Part shown: positions 12,001 to 19,544 of the stretch, one piece after another
Layout of the letters: each line of letters begins with the position of its first letter
Numbering within the stretch: position 1 is the stretch's first letter
From: Flammeovirga aprica JL-4
Lineage (GTDB): Bacteria > Bacteroidota > Bacteroidia > Cytophagales > Flammeovirgaceae
Direction: 5' to 3'
NCBI RefSeq assembly: GCF_012844305.1
Contig: NZ_JABANE010000045.1
Location: 1-64,000, forward strand
DNA length: 64,000 nt
Notes under the pieces: model-generated
What the model saw: the letters and a program-made list of their open reading frames with translations, nothing else
Told to the model about the DNA's origin: nothing
Databases searched by the model: none
Position numbers and translations under genes: made by a program

Positions 12001-15000
12001 TAAAAGGAACAAACCAAGGTCATACGCCTTACTTCGATTTATTGGGTGGTAGAACGGCTTGTCCTTATGTAGTCGGCACAGCGAAACGTGATGATTTCAC
12101 CGCTGGTTATGCAATAAATGATACTTCAGTGGCTAGTAATGTGGTATATGGTGTAGAACCAAACAAGTCTGCTGTACTTCATTTCTCAGTAGGTAATGGT
12201 AGCTATATCACTACAGATCGACGCTCGTTTATCATTGAACCAATATCTGGTACAAATAAGAATCATGCAAGTTTGAAGTATGAGAAAAGCCCAATTGGTT
12301 TAGACGGAGGAGAAGCGTATTACGGAACGATCATCGTGGATCGAGTAGACCCTTACTATGATTTCACTGACTTGAAATTTGTGGTAAAACCTTCATGTAG
12401 TGAAGGAGCTTATGAAGCCGATACGCTTGAATATGAAGTGTATTTCAACAAGCCTTGTTCACCTGTTTCGATTTATGTTCCTGAAAGTGATTTTGTGGTG
12501 AATTACGATGAAAATGGTAATGAACTATTGATGATCAAAGTGACAGATTATGAAGTAGATGGTTTGTATCATTACACCGAAGGTCTGACGCTGGAATACA
12601 GAAGAGAAGGAACTGAAGCTTGGACAGAAATAGAGTCTGTTGATATCGATAGCTTAAGCAATTACTTTGAGTTGATGAAGCTGACTTACCCTGAACCTAC
12701 CTATCCATTTGTTTGGAATATTCATGAGGATGTAAGTATCATTGATGGTAATTATGAAATCAAAGTAACTGCTGAATGCGGTGAATACGGAAATTCAGAA
12801 TACAACATTATCAGTGGTAAAATTGATCGCTCAACGATTCAATTGGTAGGGTCTGCACAGCCAAGTGATGGTATACTATCAATAGGAGATGCAATCAGTA
12901 TTGATTTCAACAAAGACTTGGATTGTCACCTGATGGATTCTTCAATGATCACTATTACAGATACAGCTTTAAATCCAATCGATTTTGAGATGATTTGTTC
13001 AGGAAGCGGTTTAGAGTTCGTGATTACAGATTCATTACTTGATGTTCTAAATGATCAAGTGCTAACCGTGACGATTGATTCTGCAGCGTTGATTGATTTC
13101 CAAGGGAATAAAAATCTAGAGCAATTCACATGGGATTTCAAAGTGAATTATTCACCAGTATATTTCTCAAGCAATGAGATTGAGTTCTTTATGGACATGA
13201 ATGCGACACATCAAGTAGAAGTGGCATTGAAGTCCAACTTTGAGCAGATTGAGTATTTCACCTTATCAGGATATGACACAAGTTGGATTTCTTTATCGAA
13301 CCAAAATAATATTCTGTTAGAGAATAATGCACAACAGCAGTTCAGAAATGGAGCACGTGATATGTACTTGAATTTCGATTCCTTCCAAAAAGAGGCAGGG
13401 ACTTATCGTGATACAGTATATGCTCAAGTGGAAGGTTTTGCTCCTGCAGTTCTTTACTTGACGGTGCATCTGAACAGTGAATTATCCAACTGGTCATTCA
13501 AACCAAGTGATTATGAATCATCAATGGAAATGATTAGTGTGGTTGGTTTTGCTGAAGATGCACAATCAGAAATGCTCCTAAGTGCTGATACAAATGATAT
13601 AGTAGCAGCGGTGATTGATAATGAAATCCGCGGTTTGGCTCAAATGACCAAACTTAAAGATATCGATAGCGAAAGACTTTATCTTACAGTCTTTGGTAAT
13701 GTAGAAGACAGAGGAAAATCCGTTGACTTTAGGGTATTAGATGCTTCTAATGGATACGAATATGATGCATACAACACCATTGGTGAAGTGACTTTCCAAT
13801 CGGATACATTGTACGGACGTACTGGCTTGCCGGATACATTGAGAGTAGACAAGTCGGAGGGAAGAGCAAGGTATATTCACTTAGCATCAGGCTGGAATAT
13901 GATCTCCTTAAACGCTCAACCTGAGGATGCAAGTATCAGCAAAATCTTCAAAGGTTATCCATTAATGGCAGGTGATCAGGTGAAAGACAAAAACAACTTC
14001 ACACAGTTTGATGTGGAAGGTTGGTCTGCCTCAACTTTAGATTCATTGGAAGGCGGTCAAGGGTACTGGGTTTATGTACAGAATGAAGGAAGCATCCGTT
14101 TCTCTGGTAAATATCAGTCAGGAGATATTGCAAGAAACTTCCTGCTTAATGATCCTTCTGGATGGTATTTGATCGGTTCCCCAATCCAAGACGAGCAAAA
14201 CATCAACGAAGTGCTTGGTTTTATTGGAGATATACCAACGGAAGGTGTATTGAAAACACAAAATCAGTTCGCTACTTTTGAAGGCGGTGTTTGGTCAGGT
14301 CAACTTGCATTGATGCAACCTTTCAAAGCTTATCAGGTACAATTGGATGCCAACTCTATCATGACTTTCGGCACTGACGTTCAAGAATTATGGCCTGAAA
14401 AGGACAACTTGTATGAAAACGGAAGTAATACAAGGTCAGTAGAAAAATGGTCAGTGGAGCCATCTCAGTTTGAGCATTCTGCATCATTGATTGCTAAATT
14501 AAAGGACTTATCGGTAACTGAAGGTGATCAATTGATCATCAGCGGTCAAGATGAAGAACTATTTGGTGTAATAGATGCTGTGTTTGATGAATTAAGCCAA
14601 GAGTGGTATTTCACAGGACTTATTTATGGTGGAGGTACTGAAGAAGAATTGGTGGTGAAATACTATCAGTCAAGTACCAATTCCTTAATTGGAACTGTGG
14701 AGAACTTCACTTATCAAACCAACCAAAGAGAAGGTTCGATGAGTAATCCAATGCTCTTTAGCTTGAATGAGGACGATAAGCAATTGTTAGATGAGAGCAT
14801 CAGCTTATACCCTAACCCTGTGGAAACGGATTTTGCACTTCAGTTAGATGTTCTAGAAGATGATGTAATTACGATCAGCATCTCTAGTATCTCAGGAGTG
14901 AAGTATTTAGAATTCAATGAAACAGTTTACCAAGGTTCAAATGAGATAGAAGTAGATCTATCAGATTACAACCTAGGTACGGGAGTCTATGTAGTTAACA

Positions 15001-15050
15001 TCATAGGCGAAAAAACAGGTGCTAAATACAAGAAGTTTATTTTGAAATAA
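3036..15050 (+). CDS. giant modular T9SS-secreted protein (LamG, FN3-like, carboxypeptidase-regulatory-like, Ig-like domains)
   Basis: A 4004-residue secreted protein. Order seen: signal peptide (1-29, ends LMAQ); LamG/concanavalin-like domain (about 265-440, with the IADIRLWDHTRN motif); FN3-like modules starting about 535; carboxypeptidase-regulatory-like beta sandwiches at about 695-780, 1350-1440, 2007-2100 and 2103-2190, each with a G-Y/F-x-F-x-x-I/F signature; a run of about 95-residue FN3-like modules (about 1460-2000) with W-T/S-Y and Y-R-x-G repeats; a large unassigned region (about 2400-3080); an Ig-like domain resembling SbsA Ig domains (about 3268-3372); a domain starting with LASGWNMISL (about 3615); and a type A T9SS sorting domain (about 3922-4004: YPNPVE, ending with YKKFILK). 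T9SS cargo is exported and usually attached to the cell surface. Adhesion or polysaccharide contact is an inference. A strong terminator follows. Confidence 0.9.
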   Translation: MKGFYYKLKSWIAIAFIFALWSQSALMAQSLNDGCINRNDFEQADVINFDPACPNSSLFYFSSGTIEINDGEIPNGGISEKHYILDNVDAKDFSLYSGIEVTWSYNADAAESAFYDSLLIFRGKAEDVVEISDSTIATNLSSNMVYVATVALDEPSFTYTDYGVESGEEYLYILRAFGYDPSAPVTTYRESEYMADYGSVMAFGLTASNQSSDDMVLVEWEIDANCLMGDFEESVYFRILDDDTEEEIFVTHITDPSSFVNSTKLSGEYQLMFEKDESYISIDPIADQATGFRSYEYSFETWIKVEDLTQNKHLLLTDDTENQQFYISNNTFYLKTEDGVLDLGGVIESNTWTHVSLTAEPASGEQIFKLYLDGELINTVSGIMPWEFTKIAGNGNGDQLNGAIADIRLWDHTRNSLEVKYNYYYPVLGSTTGLVALYSAKVYDSGNALTLSNEVTDNSGYVAGVNYGNWTAFDNETDKNRLFVGSVIDFLGPDVSRNYRLQITEYGSSEPVCVTLRATGSTSSLYNGSLVATDNDPGKVTLSWSDSSDVTDQYIVYRNNSEIGRTRSKSYEDLQTEGLVMGEENTYSVKRYNARLEEIFEMDETTGALFDMDLTGKYKDGVVKLSWTNLTSNDNDMLEIDTLAVYYNGSQVTLLSSTIDSYDYAYPIHGESETYKIAGIKNGKMYGYDEVVVDVPSIGSISGHLVADLAETIRRGRKRGDFSVSDTLRPWALEQTKIIASATLNDVVYEYTTTTDFEGYFKFDSLYFGANGVDYSIRVADYDYEVLDNEYYVSLDTPSIYEVMVLVNEEFEVVADLPNVHDPLSMGVDESATGVEIFFNFKPNLIPNDQVVFYILRKEPEQEEGEWELLALISEWGNYYIDGSNEEYYTDRVRFFDENVAPNTTYDYKVITGTFTHDIVHFNETMITNVTTDVLPTPSSFTITTNNKGEVKFNLDASSRDLNYFLITRVLEGTTEEEEMARLDRFDDSMILDDFIPEEKATYYLYAASDQSDAKSDSLEYVDFITPAIPVPEFDLTECKSNSDKAFQLVWNHQENDADIALSKYNFDGYQIYRVSSADDTVLVSEIKKEAVYNALTYTDHTVVFGETYDYYIRAYRNTELQEEPVVSAFNSIPLTNAGVSYSSSDLIISAAFDPTTGNNNVVNVNWEFAHQNNLGVDEAAQLSRIEITDASRDTVVVANWYTGSFEYQFKDGLTGIGSNVSKVQYIITFASEKLPADISKTSSELTLSGSSTTYVDPNGFVATTNLEEMIELSWNHRVDHLARFVIYRDGAVLDTLPTQYRNYLDDQIEAGASYIYELCAVYEDPNTGEVQKSKHYAAVGSSASNFQMEGTVVDTDGTAPLMGVDVMALLYVNGEVVQRKNTASDQKGYFIFEDFNDGSISGKSEVDSIVIVLEKDNYEIAGGTYDVNALSTALFQLQAQYQNTINYPADQVDNSIPAEMIALSVNAVEEENAVQIDWITTNDNYTGFILFRDFNAIEKIELLEGQPLSFLDKTGLPGESYTYGIQSYTEIPNGQDHYGDTLLYDNAVIYPGICNINSFYATALQDSNEVNLSWTYTGLADEFYLYRSGDIIAAIPADEANRFVDSTAVPGINYVYKLIGYNKTSNSFSQEATVTTTYPNLQEVQHFVATANQNVVNLNWTYPAGHIDGYKIERNGKLLAQLVSETLSYTDTSGIPETWHEYTIYAYREDTFDKYYSSTVMDTATFPQLEAVTNLQVGAENNVAKLDWSYNYDYIDGFVLYRDGQYLTALTPDQTSYIDTEGEPGLSYSYEIMAFDFREEAQTVYYSEETNKTLASYPDFPTLGAIASSGNSKHHLGAVWTYDWEYINGFIVYVNNVAVDTLESWERDFYYIDNSGSSCGTSKSVKVAPYRIINGNVVTNSNANRTKDLSFGSCTSDVDMITSLEAETNYSVVKLSWQFNSDKDLDEVRVYRNGQYIGLTNGTSYEFYDSEAAINILNLYEVVPYKNSAVNGAKAVASAYAYALNSVTGLVATANGNLPVEGAEIKLTHTDENNITYSYVTETNNVGGYDFNQIYFNENDSVEYTISASYSDHRLINSPQTFVITESGVHTVPTIYDLDGKSINGMVTKAITGCPVEGATVTLHYKDVLGNDVIASEQSITDGSGFYSFAPLAVEGLEYYIINISEQELENGTEGYYEFNAEPDTLLAALFTEKAEFSYVDSTTYDFAVNVVNGCHGSLGAYNFEVLVESKEGCMYEKYSTNLNGLLELSLPLGEYSLRVAGAEPLDPISQSVIDYFATRPQQIDVTGIHESILSGERDFIGVDDSIKYFEYHVIPEILTLEVNGFEDVIEEFDLTNTTQDQIPDWLNVFIQGNEYEFNFQIEEQINTNTCVLDYGTVVVRNSAAEVGKANVELQAGADGLFNYTFKAENINPAVPYLQGMFVEYYNKEGEFMNAVAYPVLVTGTADAAGRDILVSVNTSDNGDGEDEIQIPLFVLRDPPGDGSYSFVEKDVTISKYFEASSDDMHWEQWFETVQGASDLDDHDEFVPTESTEMTSMYGDFAEISSNEFDAYGIHLSLKTTEKFETAKTPTKSVKNNGYLDFHEEDVVVGMGVAMTYGVSKEITILEEEGGGAAVAELLSYDIAGSEITTQWSYTIDHIRQTVYEYDSLLNNPNVILSDDDREIFQVARDNWEAIDIYVNRDAIPMYAICKELLQENLAEDQGYDELTTFCEAHWGNWTDDDTLNVYTPYNENLEAEYAWTDLLTEQYENYINNVAIEQQQAFEYTLLSDVFSEAKLDGDYQGEIIDKHPGKDTQNYNYESANVSLKDDIITDAVVVDEIQDNIEALMEVFKEQYQGAGIDNKTFTGGAGANTNQIISKWGTKNTFTQKWRTKEMEYGSRKSEFFIKTKYAAELSYKVGLQFRAKTTTIALGNEVSPAGIKWADNFDLTLKTGVEMENRTSIYEEDRETHYDQITLTEKESVTLDSAYRVGYVLDDNDNGDLYSVMIVKGTNQGHTPYFDLLGGRTACPYVVGTAKRDDFTAGYAINDTSVASNVVYGVEPNKSAVLHFSVGNGSYITTDRRSFIIEPISGTNKNHASLKYEKSPIGLDGGEAYYGTIIVDRVDPYYDFTDLKFVVKPSCSEGAYEADTLEYEVYFNKPCSPVSIYVPESDFVVNYDENGNELLMIKVTDYEVDGLYHYTEGLTLEYRREGTEAWTEIESVDIDSLSNYFELMKLTYPEPTYPFVWNIHEDVSIIDGNYEIKVTAECGEYGNSEYNIISGKIDRSTIQLVGSAQPSDGILSIGDAISIDFNKDLDCHLMDSSMITITDTALNPIDFEMICSGSGLEFVITDSLLDVLNDQVLTVTIDSAALIDFQGNKNLEQFTWDFKVNYSPVYFSSNEIEFFMDMNATHQVEVALKSNFEQIEYFTLSGYDTSWISLSNQNNILLENNAQQQFRNGARDMYLNFDSFQKEAGTYRDTVYAQVEGFAPAVLYLTVHLNSELSNWSFKPSDYESSMEMISVVGFAEDAQSEMLLSADTNDIVAAVIDNEIRGLAQMTKLKDIDSERLYLTVFGNVEDRGKSVDFRVLDASNGYEYDAYNTIGEVTFQSDTLYGRTGLPDTLRVDKSEGRARYIHLASGWNMISLNAQPEDASISKIFKGYPLMAGDQVKDKNNFTQFDVEGWSASTLDSLEGGQGYWVYVQNEGSIRFSGKYQSGDIARNFLLNDPSGWYLIGSPIQDEQNINEVLGFIGDIPTEGVLKTQNQFATFEGGVWSGQLALMQPFKAYQVQLDANSIMTFGTDVQELWPEKDNLYENGSNTRSVEKWSVEPSQFEHSASLIAKLKDLSVTEGDQLIISGQDEELFGVIDAVFDELSQEWYFTGLIYGGGTEEELVVKYYQSSTNSLIGTVENFTYQTNQREGSMSNPMLFSLNEDDKQLLDESISLYPNPVETDFALQLDVLEDDVITISISSISGVKYLEFNETVYQGSNEIEVDLSDYNLGTGVYVVNIIGEKTGAKYKKFILK

Positions 15051-15073
15051 AAATAATAAATAGTCTAATTTCT

Positions 15074-15107
15074 CAACCCCAAAGCCTCGGTTTTGGGGTT
15101 GTTTTTT
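15074..15107 (+). terminator. rho-independent terminator of the giant gene
   Basis: CAACCCCAAA (15074-15083) pairs with TTTTGGGGTTG (15091-15101) across a short loop and is followed by TTTTTTGTT. It lies 24 bp after the stop codon of the 4004-residue gene. Confidence 0.85.
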
Positions 15108-15195
15108 GTTATCAAAAACGCATGTATTTAATATTTACTTAAAACGATCTCCATATTTTTTTCTTAAATTGTGCCAAGATTAAACTGATAAAGAT

Positions 15196-15573
15196 ATGTC
15201 AACTTTAGAAAAACTAAGAAATCTGAATAGCAATGAGCAAACCGTAACTCATGAGTACCTTCTACAAGAAGATCATTATGATTTACTGATGGACCTTGCC
15301 GAAGCAGAAACAGACGATGAAGAGGAGGAGATCTTCGAACAAATGACAGAGGTGCCCAACTTGGCTTATATTGCTTCAATTATTGAATATTGGGAAAATA
15401 AGGTAGGTTCTGCGGCCATTAAAAGAGAAATTGATAGAGGATATCAAGTTTCTATGGAAGATAAATCGGAGTTAGAAGAAACAGTTTGTGAGGAGTTGTC
15501 CTTGGAGTTTTCAAGGTTTACAGTGGAGATAGACGATGAAATTATTCGTGTTCAAGTAGTATCTAACGATTAA
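15196..15573 (+). CDS. acidic hypothetical protein
   Basis: A 125-residue cytoplasmic protein without signal peptide or membrane segment. It is strongly acidic, with an acidic run at about residues 36-47 (AEAETDDEEEEIFEQ). No family recognised. It starts 145 bp after the giant gene and has its own terminator, so it is probably a single-gene transcript. Confidence 0.6.
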   Translation: MSTLEKLRNLNSNEQTVTHEYLLQEDHYDLLMDLAEAETDDEEEEIFEQMTEVPNLAYIASIIEYWENKVGSAAIKREIDRGYQVSMEDKSELEETVCEELSLEFSRFTVEIDDEIIRVQVVSND

Positions 15574-15595
15574 TTTCAAATGAAATATAAAAAAT

Positions 15596-15637
15596 GGGAG
15601 TGTTCAATTTTAAAGTTGTAGCACTCCCTTTTTTTTT
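15596..15637. terminator. bidirectional terminator between convergent genes
   Basis: GGGAGTG (15596-15602) pairs with CACTCCC (15622-15628). A T run follows on the plus strand and an A run (T on the minus strand) precedes it, so it can end both the plus-strand gene ending at 15573 and the minus-strand gene ending at 15640. Confidence 0.8.
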
Positions 15638-15639
15638 GT

Positions 15640-16284
15640 TTATAGATACTGTTTGATTAAGTCTTGCATTTCCATAAAATCATTTCCTTCAAATTGATAG
15701 GTCGCCGCTTCCTTCACTTCATCGTATTTGAAATGAACCGCAAACGAAAGATCTGAATTTTTAAAAAGATCAATATCCGACTTACCATCTCCAAAAGAAA
15801 TCACTTTACCCGTGATATTATTTTCTTCAATGAACTGCTTTAGCACTTTATGTTTTTGGAATTCCTCTATTTTAACCTTCACTTCTCCGTTACAAATGCC
15901 TTCTTCAAATAGAATTTCATTACTAAAACACTTCTCTAAACCTACTATTTCTGAAGTGATATCATTGAATAAAGACAGACCAGTAGAAATACCAATACAT
16001 CTAAAATTATTCTCTTTCAAATACGAAATTAATGCAGCACTGCCTGATCGAATAGAATTTTTCTGTAAAGGAACAAGCATTTCCTCCTTTGATTTCCCTT
16101 TCCACAATAATGCATCTTGTTCACACATTTCATGATAAGAAATCACTCCTTCTACCCAATTTTTATAAATTACCCCACCTTCTTTTGATGTATTAAAATA
16201 ATGATGCAACATCATCCATGGATCAACGATCTCTCTAATCGTACCATCAATATCAAAAACAGCCAGGTGTTTTTCTTCTTTCAT
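15640..16284 (-). CDS. HAD-superfamily phosphatase (SerB-like, subfamily IB)
   Basis: A 214-residue HAD hydrolase. Motif I is D11-I-D13-G-T, the aspartyl nucleophile and general acid; motif II is I-S100-T101-G; motif IV is G165-D166-G-K-S-D170. The helical cap between motifs I and II resembles the SerB / PSPase-like subfamily IB, so a small phosphate monoester is the likely substrate, but the exact one cannot be read. Start is 12 bp after the end of the in-frame extension of the upstream CPBP gene, which suggests co-transcription. Confidence 0.8.
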   Translation of the reverse strand: MKEEKHLAVFDIDGTIREIVDPWMMLHHYFNTSKEGGVIYKNWVEGVISYHEMCEQDALLWKGKSKEEMLVPLQKNSIRSGSAALISYLKENNFRCIGISTGLSLFNDITSEIVGLEKCFSNEILFEEGICNGEVKVKIEEFQKHKVLKQFIEENNITGKVISFGDGKSDIDLFKNSDLSFAVHFKYDEVKEAATYQFEGNDFMEMQDLIKQYL

Positions 16285-16371
16285 TTATCTTCCTATTTAC
16301 AATTGTATATAGGCAAAAAACTCCATTAAAAGTGCAATGCCTATATGAATAATAATGCCTCCCCATAGGTT

Positions 16372-17232
16372 TTAGGAGTAATAAGAAATCACACCTAAAA
16401 GATAGCCTCCAATGATAGAGCTAATGGCTTCGCCTAATGGTTTTCCAAAATGAAAAACTGCATAAGTAATGGCCATTGGTAGCACCACATCTCTTCCTAG
16501 GTATTTTACAAGTCCGAAAATTAAAATTCCTCTGAAAAATAATTCCACTCCAAAAAACTCCAAGGCATAAACAAACTCAAAAAAAGCAATGAAAATCGCT
16601 TTTGGCAAGTGGAAGTTGTTAGCGATGATATCAGGATAAGCATATTTAACAAATGGATAGAATTTTTGAAAAGAAGGAGTGAATGAAGCCCCTATGATGA
16701 ACGGAGCGAGCAGCAGAAGAATAATGAAGTAAGGCCTCAGATTTTTCGCTTTCCAGTCCAAACCGTAAAAATTAGGCAGTTTCTCTTTATCATAAAGAAA
16801 ATACAGAAGCAAAGCACCAGCAAAAATGATAATAACTTTTCGTGCTTTTGAGAATACTTTGTAAAAATAAATTCTGGTATAACCCTCTAAATCCTCTACA
16901 AGATATTCATGGAAAAAGAAACTCCTAGCTGTGGCAAGCACTATAAAAACGAGAGTAAACTTTATCCAAAATTCCTTATTCTGAACCAATAACTTTCTAT
17001 CTGTTGTAAAGTGGATAATACCAACAGTGCCCAAATAGCCTATCACATGATAGAGAAAGAAGACACAACCTTTCAAAAAGAAGGGTTTGATGTGATCAAT
17101 ATAACTATCTTCAAAGTCGAAATAATAATTGAAACTGAGAAGTAATGTCGCCCACAGCCCTATCAAAATGAGTGTCTGCAGACGGTAAAGGTTTTGATGA
17201 AATTCCTTGAAGTAAGTAATTAGTTGTTTCAT
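16372..17232 (-). CDS. CPBP-family intramembrane protease, truncated by an in-frame stop
   Basis: A 286-residue membrane protein of the CPBP (CAAX protease / bacteriocin-processing) family with several hydrophobic segments. Motif 1 is V229-E230-L-F-F-R234, so the first Glu of the usual EExxxR is Val. Motif 2 is F260-H261 with K264 and E268 nearby. The frame ends at TAA (16372-16374), yet the next 24 codons in the same frame (down to 16300) read N-L-W-G-G-I-I-I-H-I-G-I-A-L-L-M-E-F, the normal C-terminal motif of this family with its conserved His, before a second TAA at 16297-16299. The gene therefore looks interrupted by one nonsense codon. It could be a recent pseudogene, a readthrough case or a sequencing error. 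Confidence 0.75.
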   Translation of the reverse strand: MKQLITYFKEFHQNLYRLQTLILIGLWATLLLSFNYYFDFEDSYIDHIKPFFLKGCVFFLYHVIGYLGTVGIIHFTTDRKLLVQNKEFWIKFTLVFIVLATARSFFFHEYLVEDLEGYTRIYFYKVFSKARKVIIIFAGALLLYFLYDKEKLPNFYGLDWKAKNLRPYFIILLLLAPFIIGASFTPSFQKFYPFVKYAYPDIIANNFHLPKAIFIAFFEFVYALEFFGVELFFRGILIFGLVKYLGRDVVLPMAITYAVFHFGKPLGEAISSIIGGYLLGVISYYS

Positions 17233-17270
17233 ATTTAAAAAAATCCAAGTGGGAGGGGAAAAGAGATGTT

Positions 17271-17326
17271 GAGGTAAGTATTAATGATCTATATTCTTAC
17301 CTCTTCCCTTATTTAACTCTTAACAA
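17271..17326. repeat. palindrome related to the GTTAAGAGTTAA repeat family
   Basis: GAGGTAAG (17271-17278) is inverted at 17295-17302. The right side continues into TTCCCTTATTTAACTC TTAAC, matching the arms of the repeat at 36683-36824. The stop codon and last codons of the sulfurtransferase (V-K-S-stop) are written by this sequence. Confidence 0.4.
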
Positions 17327-18143
17327 TAGGATTCTCAGACTGTCCCCATTCTGACCATGATCCATCATAAATGGACATTGGAACGTCTAAAATTTCTGAC
17401 GCTGCCAGATGTAAAATACAGGCAGTAATACCAGAACCACAGCTAAAAATAAGATTTTGATTTGAAGGTACTTTTTCCTCAAAAATACTTTTCAATTCTT
17501 CCTGAGATTTTAATTTTCCATCTTCAAGAATCTCTTTAAAAGGAAGATTGACGGCATTGGGAATATGACCACTTTTCATCCCAGGTCTAGGCTCTTCCAC
17601 AGTTCCATCAAAACGTTGTTTTCCTCTAGCGTCCACCACCACTTCACTTTCAGAACTGATGTTGGCGACCACCTCTTCCATTGATCTTATTTTTTGAGGA
17701 ATTAATTTCGCAACAAAATCACCTTTCTCAAACTCCTGTGTGGTGGGCTTACTCACTGTATTAAATCCTTCTTTCAACCATGCAGGTAATCCACCATCTA
17801 ATACCTTAATGTTTTGATGACCCATTGCCTGAAACATCCACCATGCTCTAGGGCTAGAGAAAAGGCCTATATTATCATAAACCACAATATTGCTTCCTTT
17901 ATTTATGCCCAATTTCTGACATTCCTTTTCAAACTGTTCAGCAGAAGGAAAAGTATTAGGCAAACCACTAGAAATGTCGCTGAATGTGTTTTTAATATCA
18001 AAAATTCTAGCCCCTTCAATCATTAAATCAGGATATTCGGTAGCCAAACCTGCAGCTTTACCATCCTGACTGGCATCCAAAATAATGAGGTTTTGATCTT
18101 GTAACTGTTCCGATAATTGCTGGGGTGAGATTAGATTTTTCAT
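17313..18143 (-). CDS. sseA: sulfurtransferase, 3-mercaptopyruvate / thiosulfate type
   Basis: A 276-residue protein with two rhodanese domains: an inactive N-terminal domain (about 8-130) and a C-terminal catalytic domain (about 150-270). The active-site loop is C235-G-S-G-I-T, the form typical of mercaptopyruvate sulfurtransferases (CG[S/T]G[V/I]T) rather than CRxGx[R/T] of thiosulfate sulfurtransferase. Likely transfers sulfur from 3-mercaptopyruvate or thiosulfate to thiols or cyanide. Cytoplasmic: no signal peptide. The next gene downstream is the CPBP gene 80 bp away. Confidence 0.85.
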   Translation of the reverse strand: MKNLISPQQLSEQLQDQNLIILDASQDGKAAGLATEYPDLMIEGARIFDIKNTFSDISSGLPNTFPSAEQFEKECQKLGINKGSNIVVYDNIGLFSSPRAWWMFQAMGHQNIKVLDGGLPAWLKEGFNTVSKPTTQEFEKGDFVAKLIPQKIRSMEEVVANISSESEVVVDARGKQRFDGTVEEPRPGMKSGHIPNAVNLPFKEILEDGKLKSQEELKSIFEEKVPSNQNLIFSCGSGITACILHLAASEILDVPMSIYDGSWSEWGQSENPIVKS

Positions 18144-18358
18144 TTGAAATTATATTATTTTTTTACTTTGGTTTGAAGATACATTATTTCATTTGAATCA
18201 GCAGATTTTTTTTAAGAACCCGTTTTCTTACATCACCTAATAATAGAATAAATCCTAGGGGGAAAATTTGACCCTGTTTTTGAAAAGATTTCATTAAATT
18301 AGAGTCTTCCAAAGACAGGATTCAGTTTAGCGTTATAAAAAACCGAATATATTTTTTT

Positions 18359-18889
18359 ATGAAAAAGAAAGATCTCCCATTTATGCCTGATTTTTTTGAC
18401 AGGTATATCAACAAAGTCGATGATAAGTTGAATGTGATTGATGCATTGTCAGAAACGATTGTGAAAATTGATTCGGATTTTGTGGCCGATTTAACAGCCT
18501 TGAAAATGAACGTGTATGCTCCCAACAAGTGGACTTCTCATGAATTGTTGCAGCATATGATTGATACGGAAAGGATTTTGGCGTATAGAGCATTGACCAT
18601 TGCAAGAGAGGATAAAACCAATCTTCCGGGCTTTGAAGAAGATGACTATGTGGTGTCAAGTATGGCTAATCACCGAGAATTGAGTGACCTGATCAATGAG
18701 TTTCAAATATTGAGAGTGAATACAATCTCATTGTTCAAAAGCTTTACAGATGAGATGTTGTTACAATCTGGATCTGCAAATGGTGTGAAAATCTCTACAT
18801 TGGCTCTTGGTTTTACAATTGCAGGGCATCAACTGCATCATATGGATGTGATCAAAGAAAGGTATTTCCCACTTTTAGAATCAAAGTAA
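18359..18889 (+). CDS. DinB / YfiT-family protein, first of two in the operon
   Basis: A 176-residue four-helix-bundle protein of the DinB / YfiT (DUF664-like) superfamily. The metal-site histidines are recognisable: WTSHELLQH near residues 57-65 and GHQLHHMDV near 160-168. Some relatives are thiol-dependent S-transferases or metal-dependent hydrolases; here the substrate is unknown. First gene of a three-gene operon: 1 bp separates it from the KDPG aldolase gene, whose end overlaps a second DinB-like gene. Confidence 0.8.
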   Translation: MKKKDLPFMPDFFDRYINKVDDKLNVIDALSETIVKIDSDFVADLTALKMNVYAPNKWTSHELLQHMIDTERILAYRALTIAREDKTNLPGFEEDDYVVSSMANHRELSDLINEFQILRVNTISLFKSFTDEMLLQSGSANGVKISTLALGFTIAGHQLHHMDVIKERYFPLLESK

Positions 18890-18890
18890 G

Positions 18891-19544
18891 ATGATTGATA
18901 CATTTTCTTCAAGTGCATTTGAAAGAGCACCTATTATGGGGGTGTTGAGAGGGGTAGATTGGGATACTTTGAAAAGAATCTTGCCTTTGTATGAGGAGGC
19001 AGGGTTTACTACATTGGAGATAACAATGAATACTCCCAAAGCAGAGGTGTTAATTCATAATGCAATACAAAATTTTCCTAACTTGAATATTGGAGCGGGT
19101 ACTGTTTGTAATGTGCAAGACCTTCAAAAAGCGATTCATGCAGGTGCCAATTTTATTGTCACGCCAATCCTAAATGAGGCTTTGTTTGAAAAGTGTAAAA
19201 CAAGCAATACGCCAATTTTTCCAGGAGCTTTCACTCCATCAGAGATTTACAGAGCTTGGGAATTAGGAGCGAAGGCGGTGAAAGTATTTCCTTGTTCTCA
19301 AATGGGGCCTAAATACATTAAAGATATCAAAGCACCACTGGATGAAATTCCACTTTTACCAATGGGAGGCATCAATCAAGACAACCTCTTTGAATATTTC
19401 AAATTAGGAGTGTATGGTGTCGGGATGGGAGGCAGTGCTTTGTTCACTCCTCAATTAATGGAAGAAGGCAAAGAAAAGGAGCTGTTAGAGCATTTCAAAA
19501 AACTGTATTCTAAGCTAGAACAAATCAAAACCATCTTAAAATAA
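18891..19544 (+). CDS. eda: KDPG / KHG aldolase
   Basis: A 217-residue class I aldolase cleaving 2-keto-3-deoxy-6-phosphogluconate (and 4-hydroxy-2-oxoglutarate) to pyruvate and glyceraldehyde-3-phosphate (or glyoxylate). Signs: E43 in TLEITMNT, the G-A-G-T-V motif (68-72), Schiff-base lysine K131 in VKVFPC, and the phosphate-binding LLPMGGI motif near 178. Length fits the family. It sits between two DinB-like genes with gaps of 1 bp and -1 bp, so the three are translated together. No other Entner-Doudoroff gene is near. Confidence 0.9.
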   Translation: MIDTFSSSAFERAPIMGVLRGVDWDTLKRILPLYEEAGFTTLEITMNTPKAEVLIHNAIQNFPNLNIGAGTVCNVQDLQKAIHAGANFIVTPILNEALFEKCKTSNTPIFPGAFTPSEIYRAWELGAKAVKVFPCSQMGPKYIKDIKAPLDEIPLLPMGGINQDNLFEYFKLGVYGVGMGGSALFTPQLMEEGKEKELLEHFKKLYSKLEQIKTILK

